Source: RGIG2041 sp045578865
Lineage (GTDB): Bacteria > Bacillota > Clostridia > UBA1381 > UMGS1253
Assembly: GCA_045578865.1 (NCBI GenBank)
Contig: JAZNLB010000017.1
Location: 38,318 to 102,317 of the forward strand
Reading direction: 5' to 3'
Length of the DNA stretch: 64,000 nucleotides
Under the pieces are notes generated by a model. That model worked only from the letters and a program-made list of their open reading frames with translations. It was not told the origin of the DNA and made no database searches. Positions within the stretch are counted from its first letter, which is position 1, and each line of letters opens with the position of its first letter. This document shows, piece after piece, positions 9,237-18,100 of this stretch. A program made the position numbers and the translations under genes.

Positions 9237-10507
9237 TCCTCAAAGCGAACGGTTGCGCTCTTGGCGTGCGCCGTCAGCCCCTCTTTTTCAGCAAAGTAGG
9301 CAACATCATCTGCCACGCGCGAAAGTGCCTCCTTTGTGTAGTATGTGTATTGTGTCTTTTTTACAAAATCATCTACCGAAAGCGGACTGGAGAATTTCGC
9401 CGTGCCGCAAGTCGGCAATGTGTGATTCGGTCCGGCAAAATAATCGCCGAGCGCCTCGGGGCAATTTCGGCCCATAAAAATCGAGCCTGCATGACGAATG
9501 GCATCTAAGTAATCAAACGGATTTCCCACGCAGAGTTCCAGATGCTCCGGCGCAATATCGTTTGCAATTTCAATCGCACGCATCAAGGTGTCCGCAACAA
9601 TGATTTTACCGTTTGTATCAATGGAGGCTCTTGCAATATCCGCACGCGAAAGTTGCGGTATCTGCACTTCAAGTTCATCACGGACCGCTCTGGCAAGGTC
9701 CATGCTGTCCGTCACCAATACTGCGCTCGCCATTTTATCATGTTCCGCCTGAGAAAGCAAGTCAGCGGCAACATGTTTCGGGTTCGCCGCGCCATCCGCA
9801 AGCACTAAAATTTCGCTTGGGCCGGCAATCATGTCAATGGATACCGCACCGAATACCTGCTTTTTCGCTTCGGCAACATAAGCATTGCCCGGACCGACAA
9901 TCTTGTCCACCTTCGGCACACTTTCCGTGCCGTAAGCAAGTGCGGCAATCGCCTGTGCACCACCCAATTTAAAGATTCTATCCACGCCGGCAATGGATGC
10001 CGCCGCCAGAATTACGGGATTGATTTTTCCGTCCTTGCCCGGAGGCGATACCATAACCACTTCGCGTACACCTGCAATTTTGGCAGGCACGGCATCCATC
10101 AAAACTGTGGACGGGTAAGCCGCTGTGCCACCCGGCACATACAACCCCGCACGGTCAACGGGCGTGACTTTTTGTCCAATGATGATGCCTTCTTCGTCCT
10201 GAATGACAAAACCTGTACGCACCTGCTTTTCATGAAATTTACGAATATTTGCCGCCGCTTTTTCTAAGATGTCCAGAAATTTCGGCTCCACGGATGCGCG
10301 CGCCTCTTCTATTTCCGCTTTGGTAACTGCAAGCGCAGAAAGTTTCGCACCGTCAAATTTTTCACAGTACTTAAACAAAGCCTTATCTTTGTTTTTGCGT
10401 ACATCCTCTATAATTTCACTGACCGTTTTTTCTACACCTTCGCTCGAAGTCGAACGGATAAAAATTTCGCTGTGGTCTATTTCGGCATATTTTAAAATTC
10501 GAATCAT
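9233..10507 (-). CDS. hisD: Histidinol dehydrogenase
   Basis: Zn- and NAD-dependent enzyme for the last two oxidations to histidine. Diagnostic segments are GLYVPGGTAAYPSTVLM (about 126-142), KLGGAQAIAALAYGTE, VGPGNAYVAEAKK, AGPSEILVLAD, SQAEHDKMASAVLVT and IAPEHLEL. At 424 residues it is full length. It overlaps hisG and hisC by 4 bases on each side, so the operon is tightly coupled. Confidence 0.97.
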   Translation of the reverse strand: MIRILKYAEIDHSEIFIRSTSSEGVEKTVSEIIEDVRKNKDKALFKYCEKFDGAKLSALAVTKAEIEEARASVEPKFLDILEKAAANIRKFHEKQVRTGFVIQDEEGIIIGQKVTPVDRAGLYVPGGTAAYPSTVLMDAVPAKIAGVREVVMVSPPGKDGKINPVILAAASIAGVDRIFKLGGAQAIAALAYGTESVPKVDKIVGPGNAYVAEAKKQVFGAVSIDMIAGPSEILVLADGAANPKHVAADLLSQAEHDKMASAVLVTDSMDLARAVRDELEVQIPQLSRADIARASIDTNGKIIVADTLMRAIEIANDIAPEHLELCVGNPFDYLDAIRHAGSIFMGRNCPEALGDYFAGPNHTLPTCGTAKFSSPLSVDDFVKKTQYTYYTKEALSRVADDVAYFAEKEGLTAHAKSATVRFEE

Positions 10508-11133
10508 TTTTCTGCCTCCACCTGCGCGCCAAGGCTGTCAATAATCTGCTGCATCAGCGCATTTTTAAACTTAAAACTCGGTTTGTTTGCAATCAGCCTT
10601 GCACTGATGGGCATAATGGTTTCAAACACTTCCAAATCATTTTCCTTTAAGGTTGTGCCCGTTTCCACAATATCCACAATCACATCGGAAAGGCCTAAAA
10701 TCGGCGCAATTTCAATCGAGCCGTTTAAGTGAATGATGTCAATATCTCTGCCCTGTGCGGCATAGTATACTTTTGCAATATTGGTAAACTTTGTTGCTAC
10801 ACGCAAGGTCTTTTCCGTATTGTCACGAAAACCCTTTTTCGCGGCGACTGCCATACGGCACTTGCCCAAATTCAAATCCAGAAGTTCGTACACATCCGGC
10901 GCATACTCTGCCAAAATATCCTTGCCCGCCACGCCGATATCCGCCGCACCGCGCTCTACATAAATGGCTACATCAGATGGCTTTACCCAAAAGTAGCGCA
11001 CCTGCTTTTCCTCATTTTCAAAAATCAACTTGCGCCCCGGCTCATGGATTGCGGGACATTCAAAGCCTGCCTTTTCAAACATGGCGTATACCTTTTCGCC
11101 AAGTCTGCCCTTCGGCAAGGCGATATTAAGCAT
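10504..11133 (-). CDS. hisG: ATP phosphoribosyltransferase, short catalytic form
   Basis: First committed step of histidine synthesis, joining ATP and PRPP. At 209 residues this is the short HisG, which lacks the C-terminal regulatory domain and needs HisZ; hisZ is directly upstream. Motifs are IALPKGRLGEKV at the start, ERGAADIGVAGKDIL, and the PRPP loop DVIVDIVETGTTLKENDL. I place the start at the ATG at 11133 (MLNIALPKGR), overlapping hisZ by 8 bases. A TTG at 11142 lies closer to the GGAG site and cannot be excluded. Confidence 0.95.
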   Translation of the reverse strand: MLNIALPKGRLGEKVYAMFEKAGFECPAIHEPGRKLIFENEEKQVRYFWVKPSDVAIYVERGAADIGVAGKDILAEYAPDVYELLDLNLGKCRMAVAAKKGFRDNTEKTLRVATKFTNIAKVYYAAQGRDIDIIHLNGSIEIAPILGLSDVIVDIVETGTTLKENDLEVFETIMPISARLIANKPSFKFKNALMQQIIDSLGAQVEAEK

Positions 11134-12244
11134 TGTTTTCAAGAATCTCCAGTCCCTTCTCCTGCAATTTTAAAAGTTGTTTATACTGCAATTTTTCCGG
11201 AAGCGCCGCCGTTGCCAATACACGCTTGCCTCCTGCGGTCATCAGGCGCACCGCCGCACTGATGGCACCTACATCCGCGCCTTCGTCGTATAAAATCACG
11301 GCATCCACATCGTATTTTTTTTCCTCTGCGGTCAAGCGCTCAAGCAAGTCTAGATACACCGCAAAGCCGATGGCGTGCGATTTTCTGCCCATTTTCTGCA
11401 TCAACTTGTCATACGCACCGCCCGACAAAATACCCGTCGGTATGCCTTTCACAAAACCGCAAAACACAATGCCGTTATAGTAGTTTTGGTTGTTGAGTAC
11501 AGAAAAGTCTACATAAACATTTTTTTCACAGCCGTTATCCTTTAAAAACTCTGCCATGCGTGAAAGCTGTGCAATCGCCGCACTCATTTTTTCGCTCACG
11601 GAAAGCGGTTTTAAATCTTCCAGCACATCCGCAAGTTTTCCGTAAGTGGAGGCAAGTGTTTTTAAAAGCGTGCCGTCTGCCCCAAGCTCAGCGCATAGCG
11701 CATCAATGCCGTGCAAATTTTTTTCGCCGATTTTCTCCAAAAGCGCCTTTTGCCTCTCGGCATCCGCACCGATGGCCAAAATCGCCTCGGACACAATGTC
11801 CATGTGCGATACATCTAAAATATAATCCGGCGAAATATGCGCCAGACTTTGCGCCGCCAGCATCACGGTTTCAAAAATGCAATAGTCGTCAATATCGCCG
11901 ATGCATTCCAAGCCCACCTGCATAATTTCCTGAAAGGCATTGTTTTTCTTGGAAACACGGTATACATTTTCATTGTAGTACACCTTCTGCACGCCGCCTG
12001 GCACATCCTTGCCGTTTTTGATAATCGACAAAGTTACATCCGGCTTTAATGCAAGCAGTTTGCCGTCCGTGTCCGTAAAAGTAATAATGTTGTCGGATAC
12101 GAGGTAATCTTTATTTCGCACATACAAATCGTACGCCTCAAACTTGCTCATCTTATACTGCGTATAGCCGTACAGACTATATAATGCGCGCAAATCAAAA
12201 ATCGCCTTTTCTTCATTTTTCAATACATTGCGATTCAAGTCCAT
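11126..12244 (-). CDS. hisZ: ATP phosphoribosyltransferase regulatory subunit
   Basis: Class II aminoacyl-tRNA-synthetase-like paralog of HisRS that forms the HisG-HisZ octamer and senses histidine. The N-terminal region carries LFSLYGYTQYKM-like features (here ALYSLYGYTQYKMSKF), the motif-2 segment LALKPDVTLSI and YYNENVYR. A glycine-rich stretch GIPTGILSGGAYDKLM lies near 280. It lacks the anticodon-binding domain of HisRS, and its position next to short hisG separates it from hisS. 372 residues, starting 1 base after the yerC stop. Confidence 0.94.
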   Translation of the reverse strand: MDLNRNVLKNEEKAIFDLRALYSLYGYTQYKMSKFEAYDLYVRNKDYLVSDNIITFTDTDGKLLALKPDVTLSIIKNGKDVPGGVQKVYYNENVYRVSKKNNAFQEIMQVGLECIGDIDDYCIFETVMLAAQSLAHISPDYILDVSHMDIVSEAILAIGADAERQKALLEKIGEKNLHGIDALCAELGADGTLLKTLASTYGKLADVLEDLKPLSVSEKMSAAIAQLSRMAEFLKDNGCEKNVYVDFSVLNNQNYYNGIVFCGFVKGIPTGILSGGAYDKLMQKMGRKSHAIGFAVYLDLLERLTAEEKKYDVDAVILYDEGADVGAISAAVRLMTAGGKRVLATAALPEKLQYKQLLKLQEKGLEILENNA

Positions 12245-12245
12245 C

Positions 12246-12536
12246 TCAGTTGTCCTCCTTTAAGCGCTCCAATGCGGTCTTGTACCCGTCGTTGCCGTAA
12301 ATAAGGCATTTGTTGACACGGCTGATGGTCGCCGTGCTTGCGCCGGTCTTTTTGGAAATCTCCAGATAACTGATGTTCTGACTTAAAAGTTCCGCAACCT
12401 CCAAACGCTGAGAAATATCCTGAATTTCCTTAATGGTGCAGATATCTTCAAAAAAATTATAGCACTCGTCCAAATCCTTTAAATTCAAAATCGCTTGAAA
12501 CAGGCGTTTCGTTGCCTCTGTGTCCAAATGTTTCAT
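12246..12536 (-). CDS. yerC: YerC/YecD-family TrpR-like regulator, likely histidine-operon repressor
   Basis: A 96-residue all-helical TrpR-superfamily protein. The core EIQDISQRLEVAELL is followed by the helix-turn-helix ISYLEISKKTGASTATISR (about 56-74). It is the first gene of the operon, 1 base before hisZ, with an ATG preceded by two GGAG-type sites. A palindrome sits in the promoter spacer just upstream. Family members in Firmicutes have been linked to histidine-gene control; here context and palindrome suggest a self-regulating repressor with histidine or a derivative as co-effector. That assignment is inference. Confidence 0.9.
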   Translation of the reverse strand: MKHLDTEATKRLFQAILNLKDLDECYNFFEDICTIKEIQDISQRLEVAELLSQNISYLEISKKTGASTATISRVNKCLIYGNDGYKTALERLKEDN

Positions 12537-12569
12537 CTCCGTACATCTCCTTCAATTTAACATATTAGT

Positions 12570-12598
12570 ATTTTAGCACGCTAAACTGTGAAAGTAAA
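12570..12598 (-). promoter_or_regulatory. Histidine operon promoter with embedded operator palindrome
   Basis: Minus-strand -35 TTTACT (12593-12598) and -10 TAAAAT (12570-12575) have exactly 17-base spacing. The inverted repeat TTTAGC-GT-GCTAAA (12572-12585) covers most of the -10 box and half of the spacer, the expected place for a repressor that blocks RNA polymerase. It lies 34 bases before yerC. It is a candidate site for the YerC product. Confidence 0.7.
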
Positions 12599-12639
12599 GT
12601 CTTTTTCAAAAAAAGAAGAGATTTTTGTGGGAATGTATA

Positions 12640-12680
12640 AAAAAAGCAACCGAAAACACCTGTCTTTCGGTTGCTTTTTT
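12640..12680. terminator. Intrinsic terminator after the TIGR04086-like gene
   Basis: The 16-bp stem AAAAAAGCAACCGAAA / TTTCGGTTGCTTTTTT with an 8-base loop lies beyond the stop of the 12.7-13.1 kb gene. It isolates that gene from the histidine promoter. Confidence 0.8.
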
Positions 12681-12696
12681 ATAAAGGGCATCCTTT

Positions 12697-13134
12697 TTAT
12701 TTCTTTTTTCGCTTATGCTTTTTCTTTTTTTCGGGTGCGTTTTTGCCCAGATTTGCGCCGATACCGCCCGTCAATGCGCCGATGACAAGCAAAGCAAGTG
12801 CGCGCAAAGAAAAACCGTCCGCACCCATCAGCACGGAAACCAAATGCAAAAGAAGATAATACAAAGCGCCGCTAAGCGCGCCCGTCAAGAAGCTTCCGCC
12901 CACCTTATGTACCAAAAAACGCACGGCAGAAAACAACGAAAGCAATGAAAGCACTGTTACCACAGGCGCAATCCATTTTTCCGAAACATTTCCCCAGTGC
13001 ATCACCGCCGCAAAAACGCTCAGAAACAAAAATGTCAACGCCAAAGCACCAACCAGCGCCACGCCTGTCCATAATGCGTGCCTGCCCAACCGGCCCGTCT
13101 CCGTTTCCGATTGCACCTTCTGAAAAACTGACAT
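12697..13134 (-). CDS. TIGR04086-like small membrane protein
   Basis: A 145-residue protein with four predicted membrane segments (about 22-45, 55-75, 80-103, 110-130), a soluble N-terminus and a strongly basic C-terminal tail (KKKKHKRKKK). Its size, topology and position directly downstream of yajC fit the clostridial TIGR04086 family, which has no known function. Proximity to YajC may hint at an envelope or secretion-related role. Starts at ATG 13134; a terminator follows the stop. Confidence 0.7.
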   Translation of the reverse strand: MSVFQKVQSETETGRLGRHALWTGVALVGALALTFLFLSVFAAVMHWGNVSEKWIAPVVTVLSLLSLFSAVRFLVHKVGGSFLTGALSGALYYLLLHLVSVLMGADGFSLRALALLVIGALTGGIGANLGKNAPEKKKKHKRKKK

Positions 13135-13185
13135 AAAAAAACCTCCGAATACAAGATACTATACTGTATTCGAAGGCGTTTTCAA

Positions 13186-13539
13186 TTATGCCTCTGTTGT
13201 TTCATCCGAAGCTTCGGTTTCTGCAACCGGAGCTGCTTCTTCCTTCACTTCTGCCTTTTTCACAACATCGCGCACGGCCCACTTGTTAAAGCGGATAACG
13301 CTCTGCTCATTTGCATTGCCCGTCTTACCGGTTTGCAAGTAAATTTCATCTTCCTTTACCTTTACAATCTTACCTACGATACCGCCGATGGTAGTAATCA
13401 CATCACCAACTGCGAGCGCCGCAAGCATCTGCTTGGTTTCCTTTTCCTTTTTCTTCTGCGGGCGAATCATCAAAAAGTACATGATTGCAAAAAATACAAC
13501 CAGCATAACAATCGGGGAAACTGCATTCGGATCTAACAT
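13186..13539 (-). CDS. yajC: Preprotein translocase accessory subunit YajC
   Basis: Single-pass membrane protein associated with the Sec translocon. The N-terminal segment (about 8-27, IVMLVVFFAIMYFLMIRP) is followed by the family hallmark RPQKKKEKE and a small beta domain (VGDVITTIGGIVGKIVKV). The C-terminal tail is Glu/Ala-rich. I choose the ATG at 13539, preceded by GGAGAGG at 13545-13551, giving 117 residues; a TTG at 13563 would add eight residues but has no better site. Confidence 0.93.
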   Translation of the reverse strand: MLDPNAVSPIVMLVVFFAIMYFLMIRPQKKKEKETKQMLAALAVGDVITTIGGIVGKIVKVKEDEIYLQTGKTGNANEQSVIRFNKWAVRDVVKKAEVKEEAAPVAETEASDETTEA

Positions 13540-13663
13540 GTTAACCTCTCCATTCTTTGCCAAAAACGGCCATTTATTCTATGTTTTGCACATATTGCTA
13601 TAATTATACAACACCTTGTAATGTTTTGCAAGATAAAAAGCGAAAAAAGCCGATGCTTTCAAA

Positions 13664-13692
13664 TTGACACAAGCACGCAGGCATGTTACAAT
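13664..13692 (+). promoter_or_regulatory. Consensus promoter of the copper-amine-oxidase-like gene
   Basis: TTGACA (13664-13669) and TACAAT (13687-13692) with 17-base spacing. Transcription would begin near 13699, which rules out starts upstream of the TTG at 13720. Confidence 0.8.
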
Positions 13693-13719
13693 AATGTCGT
13701 AGTTAGGGGGCTGACAACT

Positions 13720-15090
13720 TTGAAAAAACTGTTCTGTATGTTTTTAGTATTTGTGTTGCTTTTTGTACCGCAAGCGCAGGCGGAAGACTATATGTACTTT
13801 TCCTCAGGGGAAATGACGCTGACAGATGGTATAGACACGGACCGCATGGCGCATCTCGGCGGCGTATATTATGCAGCCGACCGTCAGGGCAAACTTTGGA
13901 TGACACAAATTTTCACAGATTGGATTTTAGTAAATACCGCTCCGCAGGGGTGCCGTCTTATTGCGGGCAACCCCAAGGCGGACAAGTTGGTGATTTATGC
14001 ACAAAATACGCTTTTTATCAGTTATGACGGCGTGAAATTTACGCCGATAAAAGAACTCACACAAGATACTGTCGTACTCTACAACTGCGGTTTATATACC
14101 GCGATGCACAAAACTGAGAGCGGATTTGCGCTCGAATACAGTTTCGATGCGCTAAACTGGTATGTTTTCCCTGCCGAGCTGACCGCATCGACTTTTACCG
14201 TGCTTTGGGTAAATGAAAATCAGATCGTGCTCAAAGGTATGCAGACGGCAGATGGTACTTTTGATACAATTTTAGATGTAACGAAGCCGGAAGCGGTAGG
14301 CAAATTTGCAAACCTCGTTTACGATGTCCTCTCCGACACCCTCGTAGACAATGCCGCCTACACCGGCGCAAAGTTAATCTATGCCGATGCCCCGAAAAAT
14401 CACTTTATATATGTTTTTTGCGAAGATGCGCCCGGCGGTTACCGCTACCAGATTGTGCGTAAGACAAGCGGGCAAATCAACGCTGTCAGCGCTGTAATCG
14501 CAAGCAAAGATTTAGAACTTTGTATCAGCGCAGATACCCTCTTTTTTGCAAAAGACGGCAAAAGCGTAGATTTGGTTTGCCCGACCGGTCCGTGGATGCA
14601 GTTAAATGACGAAACGGCATTTCCCGTATTGCGTAGCGCCTGCTCCGTAAGCGAAGATGTTTTCTTTGACAGTGGCTTTTCCACTGCGTACTACTGTAAA
14701 AATACTATTCCACTGCCCCTCGACCGCGCCGGCGTAGAGGTGCTTTTAAACGGCTGCTACCTCGCTTTTGACAGCGCGCCTCAAATTATAAATGACCGCA
14801 CAATGGTACCGCTTCGCGCCATTGCAGAAGCGCTTGGTTGCAGTGTGGAATTTAACGATGCAACCTACGAAATTACCATCCGCCGCACAGACGGCGTAGT
14901 TCTGACGATGACCCTCGGCGTTTTATCGGCAACCAAAACCTGGGCAGACGGAATGCAATCCACAACAACATTGGATGCCGCACCCGTAATTGTCAATGAC
15001 CGCACACTGGTGCCGCTTCGTTTTATCAGCGAAAGTCTGGACCTGACCACCGAATGGGTGGCAGATACCAAAACAGTTGTCTTGAAATGA
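13720..15090 (+). CDS. Secreted protein with C-terminal copper-amine-oxidase N-terminal-like (stalk) domain
   Basis: Exported 456-residue protein. The signal peptide (1-21, ending PQAQA) follows a TTG start with an AGGGGG site at 13705-13710. The consensus promoter upstream leaves no room for an earlier start. Residues 22-340 are beta-rich (repeated aromatic strands such as YYAADRQGKLWMTQI) with no recognised motif. Residues about 345-456 hold the stalk domain found on many clostridial surface proteins, seen as the twin phrases INDRTMVPLRAIAEALG and VNDRTLVPLRFISESL. That domain is structural and does not imply amine oxidase activity. The role is unknown; cell-surface location is likely. Confidence 0.88.
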   Translation: MKKLFCMFLVFVLLFVPQAQAEDYMYFSSGEMTLTDGIDTDRMAHLGGVYYAADRQGKLWMTQIFTDWILVNTAPQGCRLIAGNPKADKLVIYAQNTLFISYDGVKFTPIKELTQDTVVLYNCGLYTAMHKTESGFALEYSFDALNWYVFPAELTASTFTVLWVNENQIVLKGMQTADGTFDTILDVTKPEAVGKFANLVYDVLSDTLVDNAAYTGAKLIYADAPKNHFIYVFCEDAPGGYRYQIVRKTSGQINAVSAVIASKDLELCISADTLFFAKDGKSVDLVCPTGPWMQLNDETAFPVLRSACSVSEDVFFDSGFSTAYYCKNTIPLPLDRAGVEVLLNGCYLAFDSAPQIINDRTMVPLRAIAEALGCSVEFNDATYEITIRRTDGVVLTMTLGVLSATKTWADGMQSTTTLDAAPVIVNDRTLVPLRFISESLDLTTEWVADTKTVVLK

Positions 15091-15129
15091 TGTAAATTAA
15101 ACGGGCAATTCTTTTTAATAAAAGACACA

Positions 15130-15165
15130 AAAAGGTCGTAGCGCATTACACGCTACGACCTTTAT
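15130..15165. terminator. Bidirectional terminator between the surface-protein gene and rpoC
   Basis: The stem AAAGGTCGTAGCG / CGCTACGACCTTT with a 7-base loop lies between two convergent genes. T-rich flanks are present for the plus strand and A-rich for the minus strand. Confidence 0.8.
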
Positions 15166-15169
15166 TGCA

Positions 15170-18100
15170 TTAACCGATTAATTCGCTGTTTCTCGCAAAG
15201 GCTGCATCAAACGCATCGCTCATCGCGGTGCTTTCGCCCTCGGCACGAACATCAATGTCACGGTAGATGCTCATACCGGTACCTGCCGGCACGAGTTTAC
15301 CGATAATAACATTTTCCTTGAGACCGAGCAGCGGGTCAACCTTACCTTTGATTGCGGCTTCGGTCAGGACACGGGTGGTCTCCTGGAAGGAAGCGGCAGA
15401 CAGGAAGGAATCCGTTGCCAAAGATGCCTTGGTGATACCGAGCAGAACAACGCTTGCAGTTGCCTCTGCCTTACCTTCCGCTCTTGCCTTTTCATTGGCA
15501 GCTTCCAGCTCGAACATATCAATCAGACTGCCCATCAGAAGGTCTGTCTGACCTGCATCTTCTACCTTTACCTTACGCATCATCTGACGCGCGATAACTT
15601 CGATATGCTTATCGGAAATATCAACACCCTGCAAACGATATACTCTCTGTACCTCCTGCGTCAGATAACTCTGAACGGCATCCGCGCCCTTGATTTTGAG
15701 AATATCGTGCGGGTTGATGGAACCGGAGGTCAGCGGTTCGCCCGCTTCAATTTCCTGTCCCTCTGCAACTTTAATTCTTGCATCATACGGAATCACATAG
15801 GTCTGCGTTTCCGCAATCGTGTCGTTGGTTACCGTAATTTCGCGGCGCTTCTTATTCTCGGAAATGCTTACCTTACCTGCAATTTCGGAAACAATCGCTA
15901 CGCCCTTCGGCTTTCTTGCTTCAAACAATTCCTCGACACGCGGCAGACCCTGCGTAATATCGTCACCGGCAACACCGCCGCTGTGGAATGTACGCATCGT
16001 AAGCTGTGTACCAGGCTCACCAATGGACTGCGCTGCAATGATACCAACGGCTTCACCCACCGGAACCGGATCGCCGGTTGCAAGGTTTGCACCGTAACAG
16101 TGTGCACATACACCAACCGGAGCCTTACAGGTAAGAATCGAACGGATGCATACCTCGGTCACGCCCGCTGCCAAAATCTTAGCAACTTCATCGTCACCCA
16201 TGAGTACGCCCTTGTCCACGATAACCTCACCCGTTTCCGGATGACATACTGCCTCGTGGGTATATCTGCCCAACAGTCTGTCCTTAAGCGGTTCGATTTC
16301 TTCTTTGCCGTCTACGATTGCGCTTACAATCATACCCTTGGTTGTACCGCAGTCTTCCTGACGGATGATAACATCCTGGCTGACATCAACCAAACGACGG
16401 GTAAGATAACCGGAGTCAGCCGTACGAAGCGCTGTATCGGCAAGACCTTTACGCGCACCGTGCGTAGAAATGAAGTACTCAAGTACATTTAAGCCCTCGC
16501 GGAAGTTTGCACGAATCGGAATTTCGACCGCCTTACCGGAGGTGTTCGCCATAAGACCACGCATACCTGCAAGCTGACGAATCTGGTTTACGCTACCGCG
16601 GGCACCGGAATGCGCCATCATGTAAATCGGGTTGAGGGCATCAAGGTTATCCATGAGTGCCTTCGTTACCTTATCACTGGTCTCTGTCCATATCTTGATA
16701 ATCGCTTCATATCTTTCTTCATCGGTAAGTTTACCGCGACGGTACTGCTTGATAATGTTATCAACTTGCTCTTCTGCTTCTGCAAGGTACTGTTTCTTTT
16801 CTTCCGGTACCTTGATGTCGTCTACGCTGACGGTGATTGCACCCTGCGTCGAGAACTTAAAGCCGAGCGACTTAATATCGTCAAGCACGGTTGCCGTCTC
16901 GGTAAAGCCGTGTACACGGATACATCTGTCGATGATAATACCGAGTTGCTTTTTCGTTGCAAGTTTTGTAAATTCAAGTTCAAACGCATTGTCCGGGTTG
17001 CTTCTGTCCACAAAACCGAGGTCCTGCGGCAACTTTTCATTGAAAATAAGTTGACCTACCGTTGCGTTGATTGTCTTGTGTTTCTTTTCGCCGTCGATTT
17101 CCTTTTCAACACGCACTTTAATCTTTGCGTGCAGGGAAATGATGCCGTTTCTGTAAGCCATCAGGGCTTCATCCATGCCGGAAAATACCTTGCCTTCACC
17201 CGGTTCGCCGTCCTTTACCAAAGTCAGGTAGTAACTACCGAGGACCATATCCTGTGTCGGTACGGTTACCGGTTTACCATCCTGCGGCTTTAACAGGTTG
17301 TTTGCAGAAAGCATCAGGAAACGCGCCTCTGCTTGTGCCTCCGGCGAAAGCGGTACATGCACCGCCATCTGGTCACCGTCAAAGTCGGCATTGTACGCTG
17401 TACATACGAGCGGATGAAGTTTTAACGCTCTGCCATCCACGAGTACCGGCTCAAATGCCTGAATACCGAGTCTGTGCAGTGTCGGCGCACGGTTTAAGAG
17501 CACCGGATGTTCTTTGATTACCTCTTCAAGCACATCCCAGATTTCCGGACGGAGTCTTTCTACCATACGCTTTGCACTCTTAATGTTATGTGCAAGACCG
17601 TCACCTACAAGGCGCTTCATTACAAACGGCTTGAACAGTTCGATTGCCATTTCCTTCGGCAAACCGCACTGGTAAAGTTTGAGTTCCGGACCTACGACGA
17701 TAACCGAACGGCCGGAGTAGTCAACACGCTTACCCAAAAGGTTCTGACGGAAACGACCCTGCTTACCTTTAAGCATATCGGAAAGCGATTTAAGCGCTCG
17801 GTTGCCCGGACCCGTTACCGGACGGCCTCTGCGACCGTTATCGATAAGTGCATCTACGGCTTCCTGAAGCATTCTTTTCTCGTTTCTTACAATAATGTCC
17901 GGTGCGTGCAGATCCAACAAACGCTTTAAGCGATTGTTTCTGTTGATAACACGGCGGTACAAATCATTTAAGTCACTCGTTGCAAAACGACCACCGTCGA
18001 GCTGTACCATCGGGCGCAGCTCCGGCGGAATTACCGGAACGGCATCCATAATCATCCATTCCGGCTTGTTGCCGGAAAGACGAAATGCTTCTACAGCTTC

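Noticed and set aside
12537..12640. T-box or attenuator before the histidine operon
   Set aside because: The leader before yerC is only about 30 bases long, too short for a T-box; control by the palindrome is more likely.
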